Assembly: GCA_964577175.1 (NCBI GenBank)
Contig: CAZNYC010000024.1
Span: forward strand, 1 to 38,842
Length of the DNA: 38,842 nucleotides
Direction: 5' to 3'
From: BS750m-G62 sp964577175
Lineage (GTDB): Bacteria > Planctomycetota > Phycisphaerae > FEN-1346
A model generated the notes under the pieces. The model had not been told where the DNA came from, made no database searches, and was given only the letters and a program-made list of their open reading frames with translations. The position numbers and the translations under genes were made by a program. This document shows, one piece after another, positions 23,125 to 30,475 of the stretch. Position 1 is the first letter of the stretch. Every line of letters begins with the position of its first letter.

Positions 23125-24621
23125 CTAGCCCTCCGCCCGCGCCGTGAGCGTCTCGCCGTCGACGTCCTCCAGCCGGACGCCTGCGAGGTCGCGGCGGCGC
23201 GTGCCCTCCGGCAGGGGACCGGCGACCCGGACGCGGACGTACCGGGCGGCCACGCCCTCGGCGGAACCGTCCGGCCGAACGCGTTCCACGGCCACGGTCT
23301 CACTTCGTCCGACGAGCCGCCGGCGGTAGGCGTCGGCGAGTTGTTCCCCGGCCTGGTCCGCCCGTCGGCGCCGCTGCCGGGCCACGTCGCCCGGCACCCG
23401 GCCGGGCATCTCCGCCGCCGGTGTCCCCGGCCGTGCCGAGAACGGGAAGACGTGCATCCGCGAGAAGGCGGCTTTCCGGCACACGGCCAGGGTCTGCTCG
23501 AACGCCGCCTCCGTCTCGCCGGGGAAGCCGACGAGCACATCGGTGGTGATCGCGGGCTCGTCCAGGGCTGCACGGACCCGCGCGACGGTGTCGAGGAACG
23601 TCTCGGCCGTGTACGGCCGTCCCATCCGCGAGAGGACCGGGTCGTCGCCCGACTGGAGCGAGAGGTGCAGGTGCGGGCAGAGACGATCCGGCTCGGCCGC
23701 CATCAGGTCGAGGAGCGGCTCGTCGATTTCCGCCGGCGAGAGACTCGAGAGGCGAAGCCGCCCCAGGCCCTCGACGGCCAAGAGGCGGGCGAGGAGGTCG
23801 GCAAGGGCCCCCCGCTCGTCATTCCGAGCAAAGGCCGAAGGCCCGAGTCGAGGAACCTCGCCGGGGTCGTGCGCGTTATGCCGTTCGAACGGCGGCACGG
23901 CGAGATTCCGCTGCTCGCCGTCGCTTTGCGGCGCCTCGGTCGGAATGACATCGCGGTGCTCCACGTCGCGCCCCAGGTCTGCCCCGTACAGCCCCAGGTG
24001 GATGCCGCAGACGACGATCTCGCGGAACCCCTCGGCCACCAGGGCGGCCGCTTGTCGGGCCGCTTCCTCCGGCGGGACGGATCGCACCTCGGGCCGGACC
24101 TTCGGCACGATGCAGTAGGCGCACCCGCCGGGGCACCCGTCCTGGACCTTCAGCATCGCCCGGCTGCGGGGCTGGGAGGGCGCGCCGGGTGCCACGGATT
24201 GCTTGCCAATCCGTGCTGCGGGTCGAGGAACACGGTTTGACGAGCAAACCGTGGCACCTGCGCGATGCGGCACGTGGCCTGTCTGGACGAGGCGGGCGAG
24301 GAGCCCGTCCTTATCGGCGTCGACGGCGGCCAGTCCGTCCATACGGGTCCAGGCGTCCTCGCGGGAGGCGGCGTGGGCGGCGCACCCCGTCACCGCGACG
24401 ACTGTGCCGCGGCGGAGGGCCCGGCGGACCCGCTGGCGTCCCCGGCGGGCGGCCTCGGCGGTCACGCAGCACGTGTTGACGACGACGAGGTCGGCGGGGG
24501 CGCGGCGGCCGACGTCCGTGAGGCCCCGTCGGCGGAGACGCTCCGCCAGCGCCAGGCCTTCCGCCTGGTTGACCTTGCAGCCGAACGAGAGGATTTTAAA
24601 AGTGGTGATGAGTTCGGGCAT
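23125..24621 (-). CDS. mtaB: MtaB-type tRNA methylthiotransferase with two in-frame repeat insertions
   Basis: 498 residues. The N-terminal iron-sulfur domain shows 'LSFGCKVNQAE' (C15), 'VVNTCCVTAEA' (C51) and 'AVTGCAAH' (C80). The radical-SAM cluster is 'DGCPGGCAYC' with C163, C167 and C170, followed by 'TDVLVGFPGETE' and a C-terminal TRAM-like segment. The motif set fits the MtaB (YqeV) branch, which thiomethylates t6A37 in tRNA, rather than MiaB or RimO. Two palindromic elements are translated: residues 122-145 (PAL-C, between the N-terminal and radical-SAM domains) and 225-268 (PAL-D, 44 codons exactly, in a loop after 'EIVVCGIHLGLYG'). Removing them gives about 430 residues, the usual family length. 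Follows the nuclease-like gene by six bases. Confidence 0.93.
   Translation of the reverse strand: MPELITTFKILSFGCKVNQAEGLALAERLRRRGLTDVGRRAPADLVVVNTCCVTAEAARRGRQRVRRALRRGTVVAVTGCAAHAASREDAWTRMDGLAAVDADKDGLLARLVQTGHVPHRAGATVCSSNRVPRPAARIGKQSVAPGAPSQPRSRAMLKVQDGCPGGCAYCIVPKVRPEVRSVPPEEAARQAAALVAEGFREIVVCGIHLGLYGADLGRDVEHRDVIPTEAPQSDGEQRNLAVPPFERHNAHDPGEVPRLGPSAFARNDERGALADLLARLLAVEGLGRLRLSSLSPAEIDEPLLDLMAAEPDRLCPHLHLSLQSGDDPVLSRMGRPYTAETFLDTVARVRAALDEPAITTDVLVGFPGETEAAFEQTLAVCRKAAFSRMHVFPFSARPGTPAAEMPGRVPGDVARQRRRRADQAGEQLADAYRRRLVGRSETVAVERVRPDGSAEGVAARYVRVRVAGPLPEGTRRRDLAGVRLEDVDGETLTARAEG
23818..23949. repeat. PAL-D element inside mtaB (132 bp, in frame)
   Basis: Termini GTCATTCCGA (23818-23827) and TCGGAATGAC (23940-23949) are perfect inverted repeats; exactly 44 codons. 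It is translated as a stretch starting 'VIPTEAPQSDGEQRNLAV' and ending 'GPSAFARND'. Confidence 0.93.
24189..24257. repeat. PAL-C element inside mtaB (in frame)
   Basis: Termini GTGCCAC (24189-24195) and GTGGCAC (24251-24257). Hairpins: CACGGATTGCTTGCCAATCC with its closing GTG, and CACGGTTTGACGAGCAAACC with its closing GTG. It encodes 'VPRPAARIGKQSVAPGA' and neighbours. Confidence 0.93.
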
Positions 24622-24627
24622 GGGGAT

Positions 24628-25917
24628 TCAGGTTCGCGATTCGTCTTCCGCGTCCGGCCTTCGCCGGGGCCAGAGCAGAATGACGAGCATGCCGACCGCC
24701 AGGGCGAGGAGCCAGTAGGGCGACGACGTATCGCCCGCCGCGGGGGCCTCGGCGGCGGTCCGGAGCGCGAGGGGCTTGCCCGCCTGAACCCACGCCGTGT
24801 AGACGAGATCCGCCAGATGGGCGGCGGCGTCGCGGAGGGCGGCCGCCTCGGGCGAATCCCGCCGGTCGAGTTCCCGTTTCAGCGCCTCATAGTAGGGCCG
24901 GGCCGCGGCGGCGTCGAGGGCGGCAAGGTCTTCCGGGTGCTGGGCGGGATTGTAGGTGGCCTCGTTCCGCGCGACGGTGTCGGCCTCCAGGATGGGTGCG
25001 ATCCGCTCGTGGGCCTCGGCGGCCCAGTCCGCGAGGCGGTCCGCCGGCTCGCGGAGGTATCGGGCGGGCCGGCGGCCCCGGCGAATCGCCTCCGTGTAGA
25101 TGTCCTCGTATCGTGCAATGAGCCCCACGCCCACCGCCCGGGCGACGCCGTGGTTGCCGGTCCGGGCGCCGTCGGAGTTCTCCGTCTCGTGGCAAGGCCA
25201 GTGGAGGGCGACGGCGGCACGGGCGAGGTCGGCAGCGGCGGTGAAGACGGCGTCCGCGCCCTCTCCGCTGAGGGCGGCCGAGAGGGCCTCCAGGGCCTCG
25301 GCGGCGGCTGCCGTTCGAGCCCCCCGTTCCTGCGATGCCGTTCGCGCCGGCGGGGGGAGCCGCCGGTCATCCTCATCGGCCGTGGCATCTGCCATGGCGG
25401 GTGGGGATGACCCGCCGCTTCCGCCTCCGCCCTCCGGGCTCCGGCGGACAGGTGCGCGGCGGGCTCGGGCGACGGCCTCGCGGAGGCGCCGGCGGTGTGT
25501 CTCGCTTCCCAGCAGGCCGCGGAGCGGCGCCGGCAGGCGGTCGACGGCCTCGTCGATGATAAGGTGGCGGGCGGTCTCGCCCCAGGCACCCGCGCCGGGG
25601 GCCACCGATGGCTGGTCAATCGGTGCCGCGCGCTCGTCGCGCACGGTTGGACGAGCAGCCAGTGGCACCTGCGCGATCGCAACGCCGGGTGCCACGGATG
25701 GCTTGCCAATCCGTGTTTTCCCCGCCGGGCAAGACCGGCCGGGCCACCCACTCCCGGCCGGGCAAGACCGGCCGGGCCACACGAGAAACAGGGTTTGCCA
25801 GGCAACCTGTGGCGCCTGCGCGATTGTCGCCATCGCGGCGAGGGCCAGAAAGCAAACGGCTCGCCGAGGCGAGCCGCTGCGGTGTCGGATGGGAGAGGCC
25901 GGTGCGGAGGCGTTCAT
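24628..25917 (-). CDS. S1/P1-nuclease or phospholipase-C-like zinc protein with repeat insertions
   Basis: 429 residues. Residues about 18-36 are a signal peptide, and the C-terminal membrane anchor is at 401-416 followed by Arg residues. The recognisable domain starts 'AWGETARHLIIDEAVDRLP' (111-129), and 'ALHWPCHETENSDGARTGNH' (237-256) matches the S1/P1 nuclease and zinc-phospholipase C pattern of His/Asp zinc ligands with 'H....N.DG..TGN'. In those families a Trp is the very first mature residue and its amino group binds zinc. Here Trp112 is separated from the signal peptide by about 75 residues encoded by two PAL-C elements with nested PAL-E hairpins, and a PAL-B copy encodes about 157-202. 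Activity is therefore doubtful unless the protein is cut before Trp112. Starts by ATGA overlap with the TPR gene. Confidence 0.65.
   Translation of the reverse strand: MNASAPASPIRHRSGSPRRAVCFLALAAMATIAQAPQVAWQTLFLVWPGRSCPAGSGWPGRSCPAGKTRIGKPSVAPGVAIAQVPLAARPTVRDERAAPIDQPSVAPGAGAWGETARHLIIDEAVDRLPAPLRGLLGSETHRRRLREAVARARRAPVRRSPEGGGGSGGSSPPAMADATADEDDRRLPPPARTASQERGARTAAAAEALEALSAALSGEGADAVFTAAADLARAAVALHWPCHETENSDGARTGNHGVARAVGVGLIARYEDIYTEAIRRGRRPARYLREPADRLADWAAEAHERIAPILEADTVARNEATYNPAQHPEDLAALDAAAARPYYEALKRELDRRDSPEAAALRDAAAHLADLVYTAWVQAGKPLALRTAAEAPAAGDTSSPYWLLALAVGMLVILLWPRRRPDAEDESRT
25313..25449. repeat. PAL-B variant inside the nuclease-like gene
   Basis: Left terminus GTTCGAGCC at 25313; right end GGGCTCCGGCGGAC to 25449. 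In the coding orientation it gives 'PPAMADATADEDDRRLPPPA', which aligns with 'PPWPTTRADGDDPLLPQRA' from the mnmE copy. Confidence 0.75.
25599..25668. repeat. PAL-C element inside the nuclease-like gene, copy a
   Basis: GGGCCAC on the left (decayed GTGCCAC) and GTGGCAC at 25662-25668; hairpins CACCGATGGCTGGTCAATCGG and CACGGTTGGACGAGCAGCC. Encodes a peptide ending 'PIDQPSVAPGAG' just before Trp112. Confidence 0.8.
25689..25815. repeat. PAL-C element with two nested PAL-E hairpins inside the nuclease-like gene, copy b
   Basis: Left terminus GTGCCAC at 25689; right terminus GTGGCGC at 25809-25815. Between the two PAL-C hairpins are two tandem PAL-E hairpins, each with CCGGGCAAGACCGGCCGGG. Encodes 'VWPGRSCPAG' twice, then 'RIGKPSVAPG'. 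Confidence 0.8.
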
Positions 25918-26606
25918 TCGTTGTCGGGTTTCGGCGGCGGCAGTTCGGAGGCGGTCGGCGAGAGTTCCGAGAGTTGGGCCGAGACCTCCGGCTGCACGGG
26001 CTGCAACTGCATGCTCTTACGCAGATGCGTAATCGCCTTGTCCTTCTCGCCGGTGCGGAGCAGCATCTGGGCGTATTCGCGATGGGCGGCGGGGTTCTCC
26101 GGGTCGGCGGCGACGGCCTTGGCCAGGGCGAGTTTGGCGTTGAACTCGTCGCCCCGGTCGTCGTAGAAGCGGGCCAGGTTGATGAACGCCTCGGCCGTGT
26201 ACGGGTTCGACTGCGTGCCCTGGACCAGCACCTCGCGGGCCTGCTCCGGCTTGCCGAGCGCCAGATAACAGTCGGCGGCGTTCTTGTAGGCGGCGACGAT
26301 GCCGGCATCGAGCCGGGTGGCCATCTGGTAGTTGAAGATCGCCTCGGAGAGGTTCCCGAGGGCCTGCTCGCACATGCCGCGGTTGAAGTAGTACGTCCCG
26401 ACGTCCGGATTCTTCTGGATCGCCTCCTCGAAGGCGGCGCGGGCCTCGGTGTAGTTGCCCGCATGGTAGGCCTGCATGCCGGTGCGGTTGAACTTGAGGG
26501 CAGGGTCCTCGCACCCGGCGGCCATGGCGATGACGACGGCCAGGGCCGCCGCTGCCATCGTCCGGGAGTTGCGTGCCGACCGCGCTGTGCCGCTGCGTAA
26601 CGCCAT
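25914..26606 (-). CDS. TPR-repeat lipoprotein
   Basis: 230 residues from the ATG at 26606, which has GGAGGG just upstream; the longer frame to 26699 crosses the predicted promoter. Residues about 16-32 form a signal with lipobox 'AMAAGC'. From about residue 38, tandem tetratricopeptide repeats follow: 'FNRTGMQAYHAGNYTEARAAFEEA', 'YYFNRGMCEQALGNLSEAI', 'AYKNAADCYLALGKPEQA', 'AFINLARFYDDRGDEFNA', 'AHREYAQMLLRTGEKDKA' in five or six units, ending in a Pro-rich tail. TPR lipoproteins scaffold envelope protein complexes; the partner is unknown. It is first in the operon with the nuclease-like gene, mtaB and perhaps aroA; the stop overlaps the next start (ATGA). Confidence 0.85.
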   Translation of the reverse strand: MALRSGTARSARNSRTMAAAALAVVIAMAAGCEDPALKFNRTGMQAYHAGNYTEARAAFEEAIQKNPDVGTYYFNRGMCEQALGNLSEAIFNYQMATRLDAGIVAAYKNAADCYLALGKPEQAREVLVQGTQSNPYTAEAFINLARFYDDRGDEFNAKLALAKAVAADPENPAAHREYAQMLLRTGEKDKAITHLRKSMQLQPVQPEVSAQLSELSPTASELPPPKPDNE

Positions 26607-26669
26607 GGGTCCCTCCTCTCGACTCGGGGCCGGCCCAGGGGGCACACACCGACCCGTCCGCAACGGCCG

Positions 26670-26699
26670 ATTATGCTGACCGGCACGGACGGGTTGCAA
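26670..26699 (-). promoter_or_regulatory. Predicted promoter of the TPR-nuclease-mtaB operon
   Basis: On the minus strand TTGCAA (26694-26699) and CATAAT (26670-26675) are 18 bp apart, about 64 bases before the ATG. Confidence 0.5.
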
Positions 26700-26813
26700 G
26701 GAAAAAGCGGGGCGGCACGCCTGCGGCCTGCGGGCGGCTGCGTTTCACGGCGGGCGGCCATGCGGTTTCATCCCGCGCGGTGGCCCTCCGGGGGCACCCC
26801 GCCCAAGCGCAAT

Positions 26814-26841
26814 GCGCGGCGGATGCGGAGCCCCGCCGCGC
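26814..26841. repeat. PAL-A hairpin downstream of the sulfatase gene
   Basis: GCGCGGCGGATGCGGAGCCC continuing to GCCGCGC: the PAL-A core palindrome with two mismatches, 22 bases after the sulfatase stop. The rest of 26607-26863 holds only GC-rich sequence and the TPR promoter. Confidence 0.65.
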
Positions 26842-26863
26842 TACCCTGGAAACTCAAGAGGCG

Positions 26864-28324
26864 TTATTCGGGCCGGGCGGCTTGCCAGCCCGCCTTCAAC
26901 TGTTTCGAGAGGCGGGCGAGGAGATCCTTGTGCCGGTCGTCTGCGGCGAGGTTGACGTTCTCCTGCGGGTCCGCCTCGTGGTCGTAGAGTTCGGTGGCAC
27001 CCACCTCGCCCGTCTTCCTGTGCTGCCACTCGGTGTAGCGGTACCGGTCGGTCCGCATGGAGTAGCCCATGATCCGGCCGCGGGGGTACTGGCTGAACGC
27101 GGCCGACTTCCACGGGCGGTCCGGGTTGCGCATGAGGGGCACAAGGCTCATGCCCTCGCAGTGTTCCGGGACCGGCAGGCCGGCCAGGTCGCACGTGGAC
27201 GGATAGATGTCGACGAACTCGGTGAGGCGGCGGGTGCGTTTGCCGCCCGCGAGGCGCGGCGAGGCCAGGATGAGCGGGGCGTGGGTCGCCGACTCGAAGT
27301 TCGTGTGCTTGCACCACTGGCCGTGGTCGCCCAGGTGCCAGCCGTGGTCGCCCCAGAAGACCACGACCGTCCGGTCGGCCAGGTCCAGACGGTCGAGTTC
27401 GGCCAGCACCCGGCCGACCTGGGCGTCGGCGTACGAGACGCACGCCTTGTACCCGCGGATGAGGGTCCGGGCCTGCTCCTCGGTCAGGTCGCCTCGCTTC
27501 GGCATGCCGGGGTAGTTGCGAAGTTCCCCCCAGTTGGTCATGGCCAGGTCCGGGGCGCCCTTCGGCTTGAACGGGTTGTCCGCCAGGTCGATCGTCTCGG
27601 GTGGATACAGGTCCCAGTACTTCTTCGGCGCGTTGAACGGCAGGTGCGGCTTGTAGAAACCGACGGCCAGGAAGAACGGCCTGTCCTTCAAACGCCGCAG
27701 GGCCGCCACGGCCTCCGTCGCGACGACGCCGTCCGGGTACGCCTCATCGGGCACGTCGGCGGATTCCCAGGCGGGACCGCGGCCGCCGTCGGTCCGGACG
27801 GCGATTTCCTGGGCCTCGGGCGTGAGGTACCCGCGGCCTTTCCACTCGCCGGACGGCCGCTCGGCCGGCTCGCTCCATCCGAGCGGATCGTCTTTCATGT
27901 AGTGATGATAAATCTTGCCCAGCGAAATCGTCGTGTAGCCGTTTTGCTTGAAGTGCTGGCACAGGGTGAGGATGTCCGGGACGGCCTTCCGCAGCGGCGT
28001 CCAGTCCCAGACGCGAGTCGTGTCGGGCCGGCACCCGCTCATGACACTGGCCCGCGACGGGCCGCAGACGGCCTGTTGGCAGTACGTCCGCTCCAGCACC
28101 GTGCCGCGGGCCGCCAGGCCGTCGATGTGCGGCGACCGGATGTCCTCGCGGCCGAAGCAGCCGAGCATCGGCTTCAGGTCGTCCACGGCGATGAAGAGGA
28201 CGTTGAGGCGGCCCTCGGCGGCGGCGCGGGCGGCGCCGCGGCCGAGCAGGAAGGGCCCGACGGCCGAGGCAGCGGCACCGCGGGCGGCGAGGGTCAGGAA
28301 ACGGCGGCGGGAAAGGGTGGGCAT
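26864..28324 (-). CDS. Tat-exported sulfatase (iduronate-2-sulfatase-like)
   Basis: 486 residues from the ATG at 28324, with AAGGAGG seven bases upstream. A Tat signal 'SRRRFLTLAARGAAA' is at 5-19. The family motif C-x-P-S-R is 'CGPSR' at 87-91, where Cys87 would be converted to formylglycine. Metal ligands include 'VDDL' at 47-50, and the second conserved block is 'FWGDHGWHLGDHGQW'. 'KIYHH', 'GFYKPHLPF' and 'ELYDHEADPQENVNLA' are typical of the iduronate-2-sulfatase-like group abundant in Planctomycetes. It would desulfate a polysaccharide outside the cytoplasm, matching the nearby heparinase-like and GH127 genes. A palindrome lies directly upstream of the ribosome site (28341-28364). Confidence 0.93.
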   Translation of the reverse strand: MPTLSRRRFLTLAARGAAASAVGPFLLGRGAARAAAEGRLNVLFIAVDDLKPMLGCFGREDIRSPHIDGLAARGTVLERTYCQQAVCGPSRASVMSGCRPDTTRVWDWTPLRKAVPDILTLCQHFKQNGYTTISLGKIYHHYMKDDPLGWSEPAERPSGEWKGRGYLTPEAQEIAVRTDGGRGPAWESADVPDEAYPDGVVATEAVAALRRLKDRPFFLAVGFYKPHLPFNAPKKYWDLYPPETIDLADNPFKPKGAPDLAMTNWGELRNYPGMPKRGDLTEEQARTLIRGYKACVSYADAQVGRVLAELDRLDLADRTVVVFWGDHGWHLGDHGQWCKHTNFESATHAPLILASPRLAGGKRTRRLTEFVDIYPSTCDLAGLPVPEHCEGMSLVPLMRNPDRPWKSAAFSQYPRGRIMGYSMRTDRYRYTEWQHRKTGEVGATELYDHEADPQENVNLAADDRHKDLLARLSKQLKAGWQAARPE

Positions 28325-28340
28325 GGGAACCTCCTTCTTG

Positions 28341-28364
28341 TGCCGCGACCGGAGGGTCGCGGCA
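28341..28364. repeat. Palindrome in the sulfatase leader
   Basis: Perfect arms TGCCGCGACC/GGTCGCGGCA around GGAG, ending about five bases from the ribosome-binding region of the sulfatase gene; it could fold in the mRNA leader. Only one copy is seen in this window. Confidence 0.7.
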
Positions 28365-28370
28365 GGAAGC

Positions 28371-28470
28371 GATGTCATTCTGAGGCCCGACGGGCCGAAG
28401 AATCTCGCCGTGGTCGTGGCGGTCCTTTCGTTCGCACAGCGAGAGGCTTCGTTTCGCTCAGCATGACATC
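28371..28470. repeat. PAL-D element, copy between propeller and sulfatase genes
   Basis: Termini GATGTCATTCTGAG and CTCAGCATGACATC. It begins 21 bases after the stop of the propeller gene and shows GGGCCGAAGAATCTCGCC typical of the family. Confidence 0.88.
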
Positions 28471-28491
28471 ACGAGACACACGCGGCTCGGC

Positions 28492-29676
28492 TCAGTCATC
28501 GTCGTCGCCGTCATCATCCTCGTCCGACGGCGGCGGGGAGGGCGTCTGCCCGGTCGCCGCGCCGCCTCCCACGGCGTAGACGTACCCGTCCTGGCTGCCG
28601 ACGTACACCACACCGCCGGCGACGGCGGGCGAGGAATGGATGTCCTTGCCGGTCTTCATGCGCCACTGCTCTACGCCGCTGCGGGCGTCGACGGCGTACA
28701 GGTGGTCGTCCTCGCTGCCGGCGAACACCATGCCGCCGGCCACCGCGGGCGAGGACCGGATGTCGTCGTCCGTGCGGAACTTCCACGCAATGGTCCCCGC
28801 CTGCACGTCGATGGCGTACAGGTGGTCGTCGTTCGAGCCGACGTACAGCAGCCCCGCGGCATAGGCGGGCGAGGAACGGATGTCGTCGTCGGCCTCGAAA
28901 CGGCCCTGGGCGGCGCCGGTGGCGGCGTCGCGGGCGTAGAGGTTCCCCTCGTTGTCGCCCACGTAGACGATGCCGTCGGCGACGCAGGGGGTCGACTCGA
29001 TGTCGCCGTCCGCCTCGAAGCCCCATCGCTGGGCGCCGCTGGCGGCGTCGAGGGCGCGGAAGTGGCCTTCCGCATCGCCCACGTAAACGAGGTTGCCGGC
29101 GACGGCGGGGCCGGCTTTGATTTCGCCCTCCATCCGCACGCGCCACCGCGCCACGCCGGTGGCGGCGTCGACGGCGTAGAGGGAATCGTCATCGCTGCCG
29201 AAGAAGACGAGCCCGCCGGCCACCGCGGGCGGGGTGTTGATGTCGCCGTCTGCTTTGAACCGCCATCGCTTCACGCCGCGCGCCGCGTCGACGGCGTACA
29301 GGTGCTCGTCGTCGCACCCGACGTACACGATGCCGCCCACGACGGCGGGCGAGGAGGAGACGTCCTTGTCGGTCCGGAACCGCCACCGCTCGACACCTGT
29401 CTGCGCGTCGATGGCGTACAGGTGGTCGTCGTTCGAGCCGACGTACACGATACCCCCCGCCACCGCGGGCGAGGATTCCACCCGGTCGTCCGTCCGGAAC
29501 CGCCACAGCACCTGAACCGGCGCGGGGACCGCCGGCGAAACGTAGTGGCCGGTCCGGCTCGCGTTCGCCCCGAACATGGCGGGCGGCGCGGCCGGGCCGG
29601 GGGCCGACGCCGCACCGACGCCGACCGGGACGAGGGCGGCGACGGCCGCGATGACCGTCAGGATGAGCCGTTGCAT
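28492..29676 (-). CDS. Secreted PQQ-type beta-propeller protein with eight 40-residue repeats
   Basis: 394 residues: signal peptide 1-23, then 'MFGANASRTGHY', and eight consecutive repeats of exactly 40 residues (from about 57 to 375), each of the form W-x-F-x-T-D-x-D-I...S-S-P-A-V-A-G-G, then VYVGS-x-D-D-H-LYA-x-D-A-x-x-G. The 'VYVGS..DHLYAID' signature is that of PQQ/BamB-like blades, giving a closed eight-bladed propeller. No PQQ-ligand or dehydrogenase catalytic residues are evident, so an enzyme role is unlikely; a scaffold or binding role is more plausible. The C-terminus is a run of Asp/Glu after a Pro/Ser linker. Its promoter is predicted at 29705-29733 and AAGGAG precedes the ATG. 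Confidence 0.88.
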   Translation of the reverse strand: MQRLILTVIAAVAALVPVGVGAASAPGPAAPPAMFGANASRTGHYVSPAVPAPVQVLWRFRTDDRVESSPAVAGGIVYVGSNDDHLYAIDAQTGVERWRFRTDKDVSSSPAVVGGIVYVGCDDEHLYAVDAARGVKRWRFKADGDINTPPAVAGGLVFFGSDDDSLYAVDAATGVARWRVRMEGEIKAGPAVAGNLVYVGDAEGHFRALDAASGAQRWGFEADGDIESTPCVADGIVYVGDNEGNLYARDAATGAAQGRFEADDDIRSSPAYAAGLLYVGSNDDHLYAIDVQAGTIAWKFRTDDDIRSSPAVAGGMVFAGSEDDHLYAVDARSGVEQWRMKTGKDIHSSPAVAGGVVYVGSQDGYVYAVGGGAATGQTPSPPPSDEDDDGDDDD

Positions 29677-29704
29677 AGGGGCTCCTTCCGTTCTTCAAGA
29701 CACT

Positions 29705-29733
29705 AACGTAACCCGCCGGGCGCGGAAAGTCAA
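29705..29733 (-). promoter_or_regulatory. Predicted promoter of the propeller gene
   Basis: On the minus strand TTGACT (29728-29733) and TACGTT (29705-29710), 17 bp apart, 29 bases before the ATG. Confidence 0.45.
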
Positions 29734-29803
29734 AAGTCCCGCGGCGGCGTCGCGACCGGGAAGTGAGATGGGGACGCAGTCGCACGTATTCACGCCGGGG
29801 GGC

Positions 29804-30148
29804 TCAGCACGTCAGGTGAAACGCGCCGGCCACGTGCCGCCCCTCGTCGACGAAGCGGTTGAAGGTCTGGACGGCCCGGCCGGTCTTCTCGACGACCGAC
29901 TCGATGCCGGCCCGCTCGATCGCCTCCCAGGTGGCCGGCGGGACGCTCATCCGGCCGAACGCCCCCGTGCCGATGACGACCGTATCCGGGCCGGCCGAGA
30001 AGACCTCGTCCAAATCGTCTTCCATGAGGCTGTGGCCGTGCCGCCGCCACCAGTCGGAAACGATATCGTGCGGCAGGAGGATGAGGTCGTTGGAATAGGC
30101 CGTCCCGTCGACCACGATCTTGCCGAATTCATATGCATCGATATGCAT
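29804..30148 (-). CDS. Mth938-like domain protein (DUF498)
   Basis: 114 residues from the ATG at 30148. 'MHIDAYEFGKIVVDGTAYSN' is the typical opening of Mth938-like proteins, followed by 'DLILLPHDIVSDWWRRHGHS', 'DTVVIGTGAFGRMSVP', and a C-terminal 'TFNRFVDEGRHVAGAFHLTC', which corresponds to the family's 'N....GRRVAAAFHLTC'. These are small cytoplasmic proteins of unsettled function; in eukaryotes a relative (NDUFAF3) assists complex I assembly. A GTG at 30178 would add ten residues but lies on the predicted transcription start below a TATAAT at 30182-30187, so the ATG is preferred. It is apparently a single-gene unit. Confidence 0.85.
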   Translation of the reverse strand: MHIDAYEFGKIVVDGTAYSNDLILLPHDIVSDWWRRHGHSLMEDDLDEVFSAGPDTVVIGTGAFGRMSVPPATWEAIERAGIESVVEKTGRAVQTFNRFVDEGRHVAGAFHLTC

Positions 30149-30181
30149 CGGCTGCTTTCCCGTGGCCCCGAACCGCACCCC

Positions 30182-30187
30182 ATTATA
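30182..30187 (-). promoter_or_regulatory. Candidate -10 box of the Mth938-like gene
   Basis: A perfect TATAAT on the minus strand, 34 bases before the ATG; no convincing -35 box is seen at the right distance. Confidence 0.4.
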
Positions 30188-30189
30188 TC

Positions 30190-30339
30190 ATCGGCTGAAC
30201 CGGACGGGTAGCATTGCGCCTTTTGGCCAAGGCGGGGCGGTTTCCGGAAGTGCTTTCCGGCGGGTTGCGGCCCGGCGGCAGGGGCGGCGGGGACGAGCAT
30301 CGCCGGGGTGAGGAGGACGGCGAGCACGGGAAGTCGCAT
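30190..30339 (-). pseudogene. Possible gene remnant encoding a signal peptide
   Basis: An ATG at 30339 with GGAGAG upstream opens a frame beginning 'MRLPVLAVLLTPAMLVPAAPA', a convincing signal peptide, followed by a basic, low-complexity stretch. The frame only ends at 29947, deep inside the Mth938-like gene, and the downstream part shows no protein-like pattern, so this is probably the 5' stub of a broken gene or a chance frame. Interval 30149-30475 otherwise contains a -10 box and PAL-A/PAL-E hairpins. Confidence 0.3.
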
Positions 30340-30390
30340 GTTGAACTCTCCGAAGGCACGCCCCGCGCAAGCGCGACCATTCTAACACGG

Positions 30391-30438
30391 CAACGCTAAC
30401 TCGGGCGCGGCGGGTGCGGAGACCCACCGCCCAAATGG
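30391..30438. repeat. PAL-A element, left half
   Basis: Starts CAACGCTAACTCGGGCGCGG as in the nested copy at 21455, has the GGTGCGGAGACCCACCGC core, and stops after CAAATGGCGG without the right terminus. It is fused to the PAL-E hairpin that follows. Confidence 0.75.
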
Positions 30439-30445
30439 CGGGGCG

Positions 30446-30469
30446 CACGGCCGGACAAGACCGGCCGTG
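30446..30469. repeat. PAL-E hairpin at the GH127 3' end
   Basis: Perfect arms CACGGCCGG/CCGGCCGTG around ACAAGA, six bases after the stop of the GH127 gene. Confidence 0.8.
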
Positions 30470-30475
30470 GCACAC

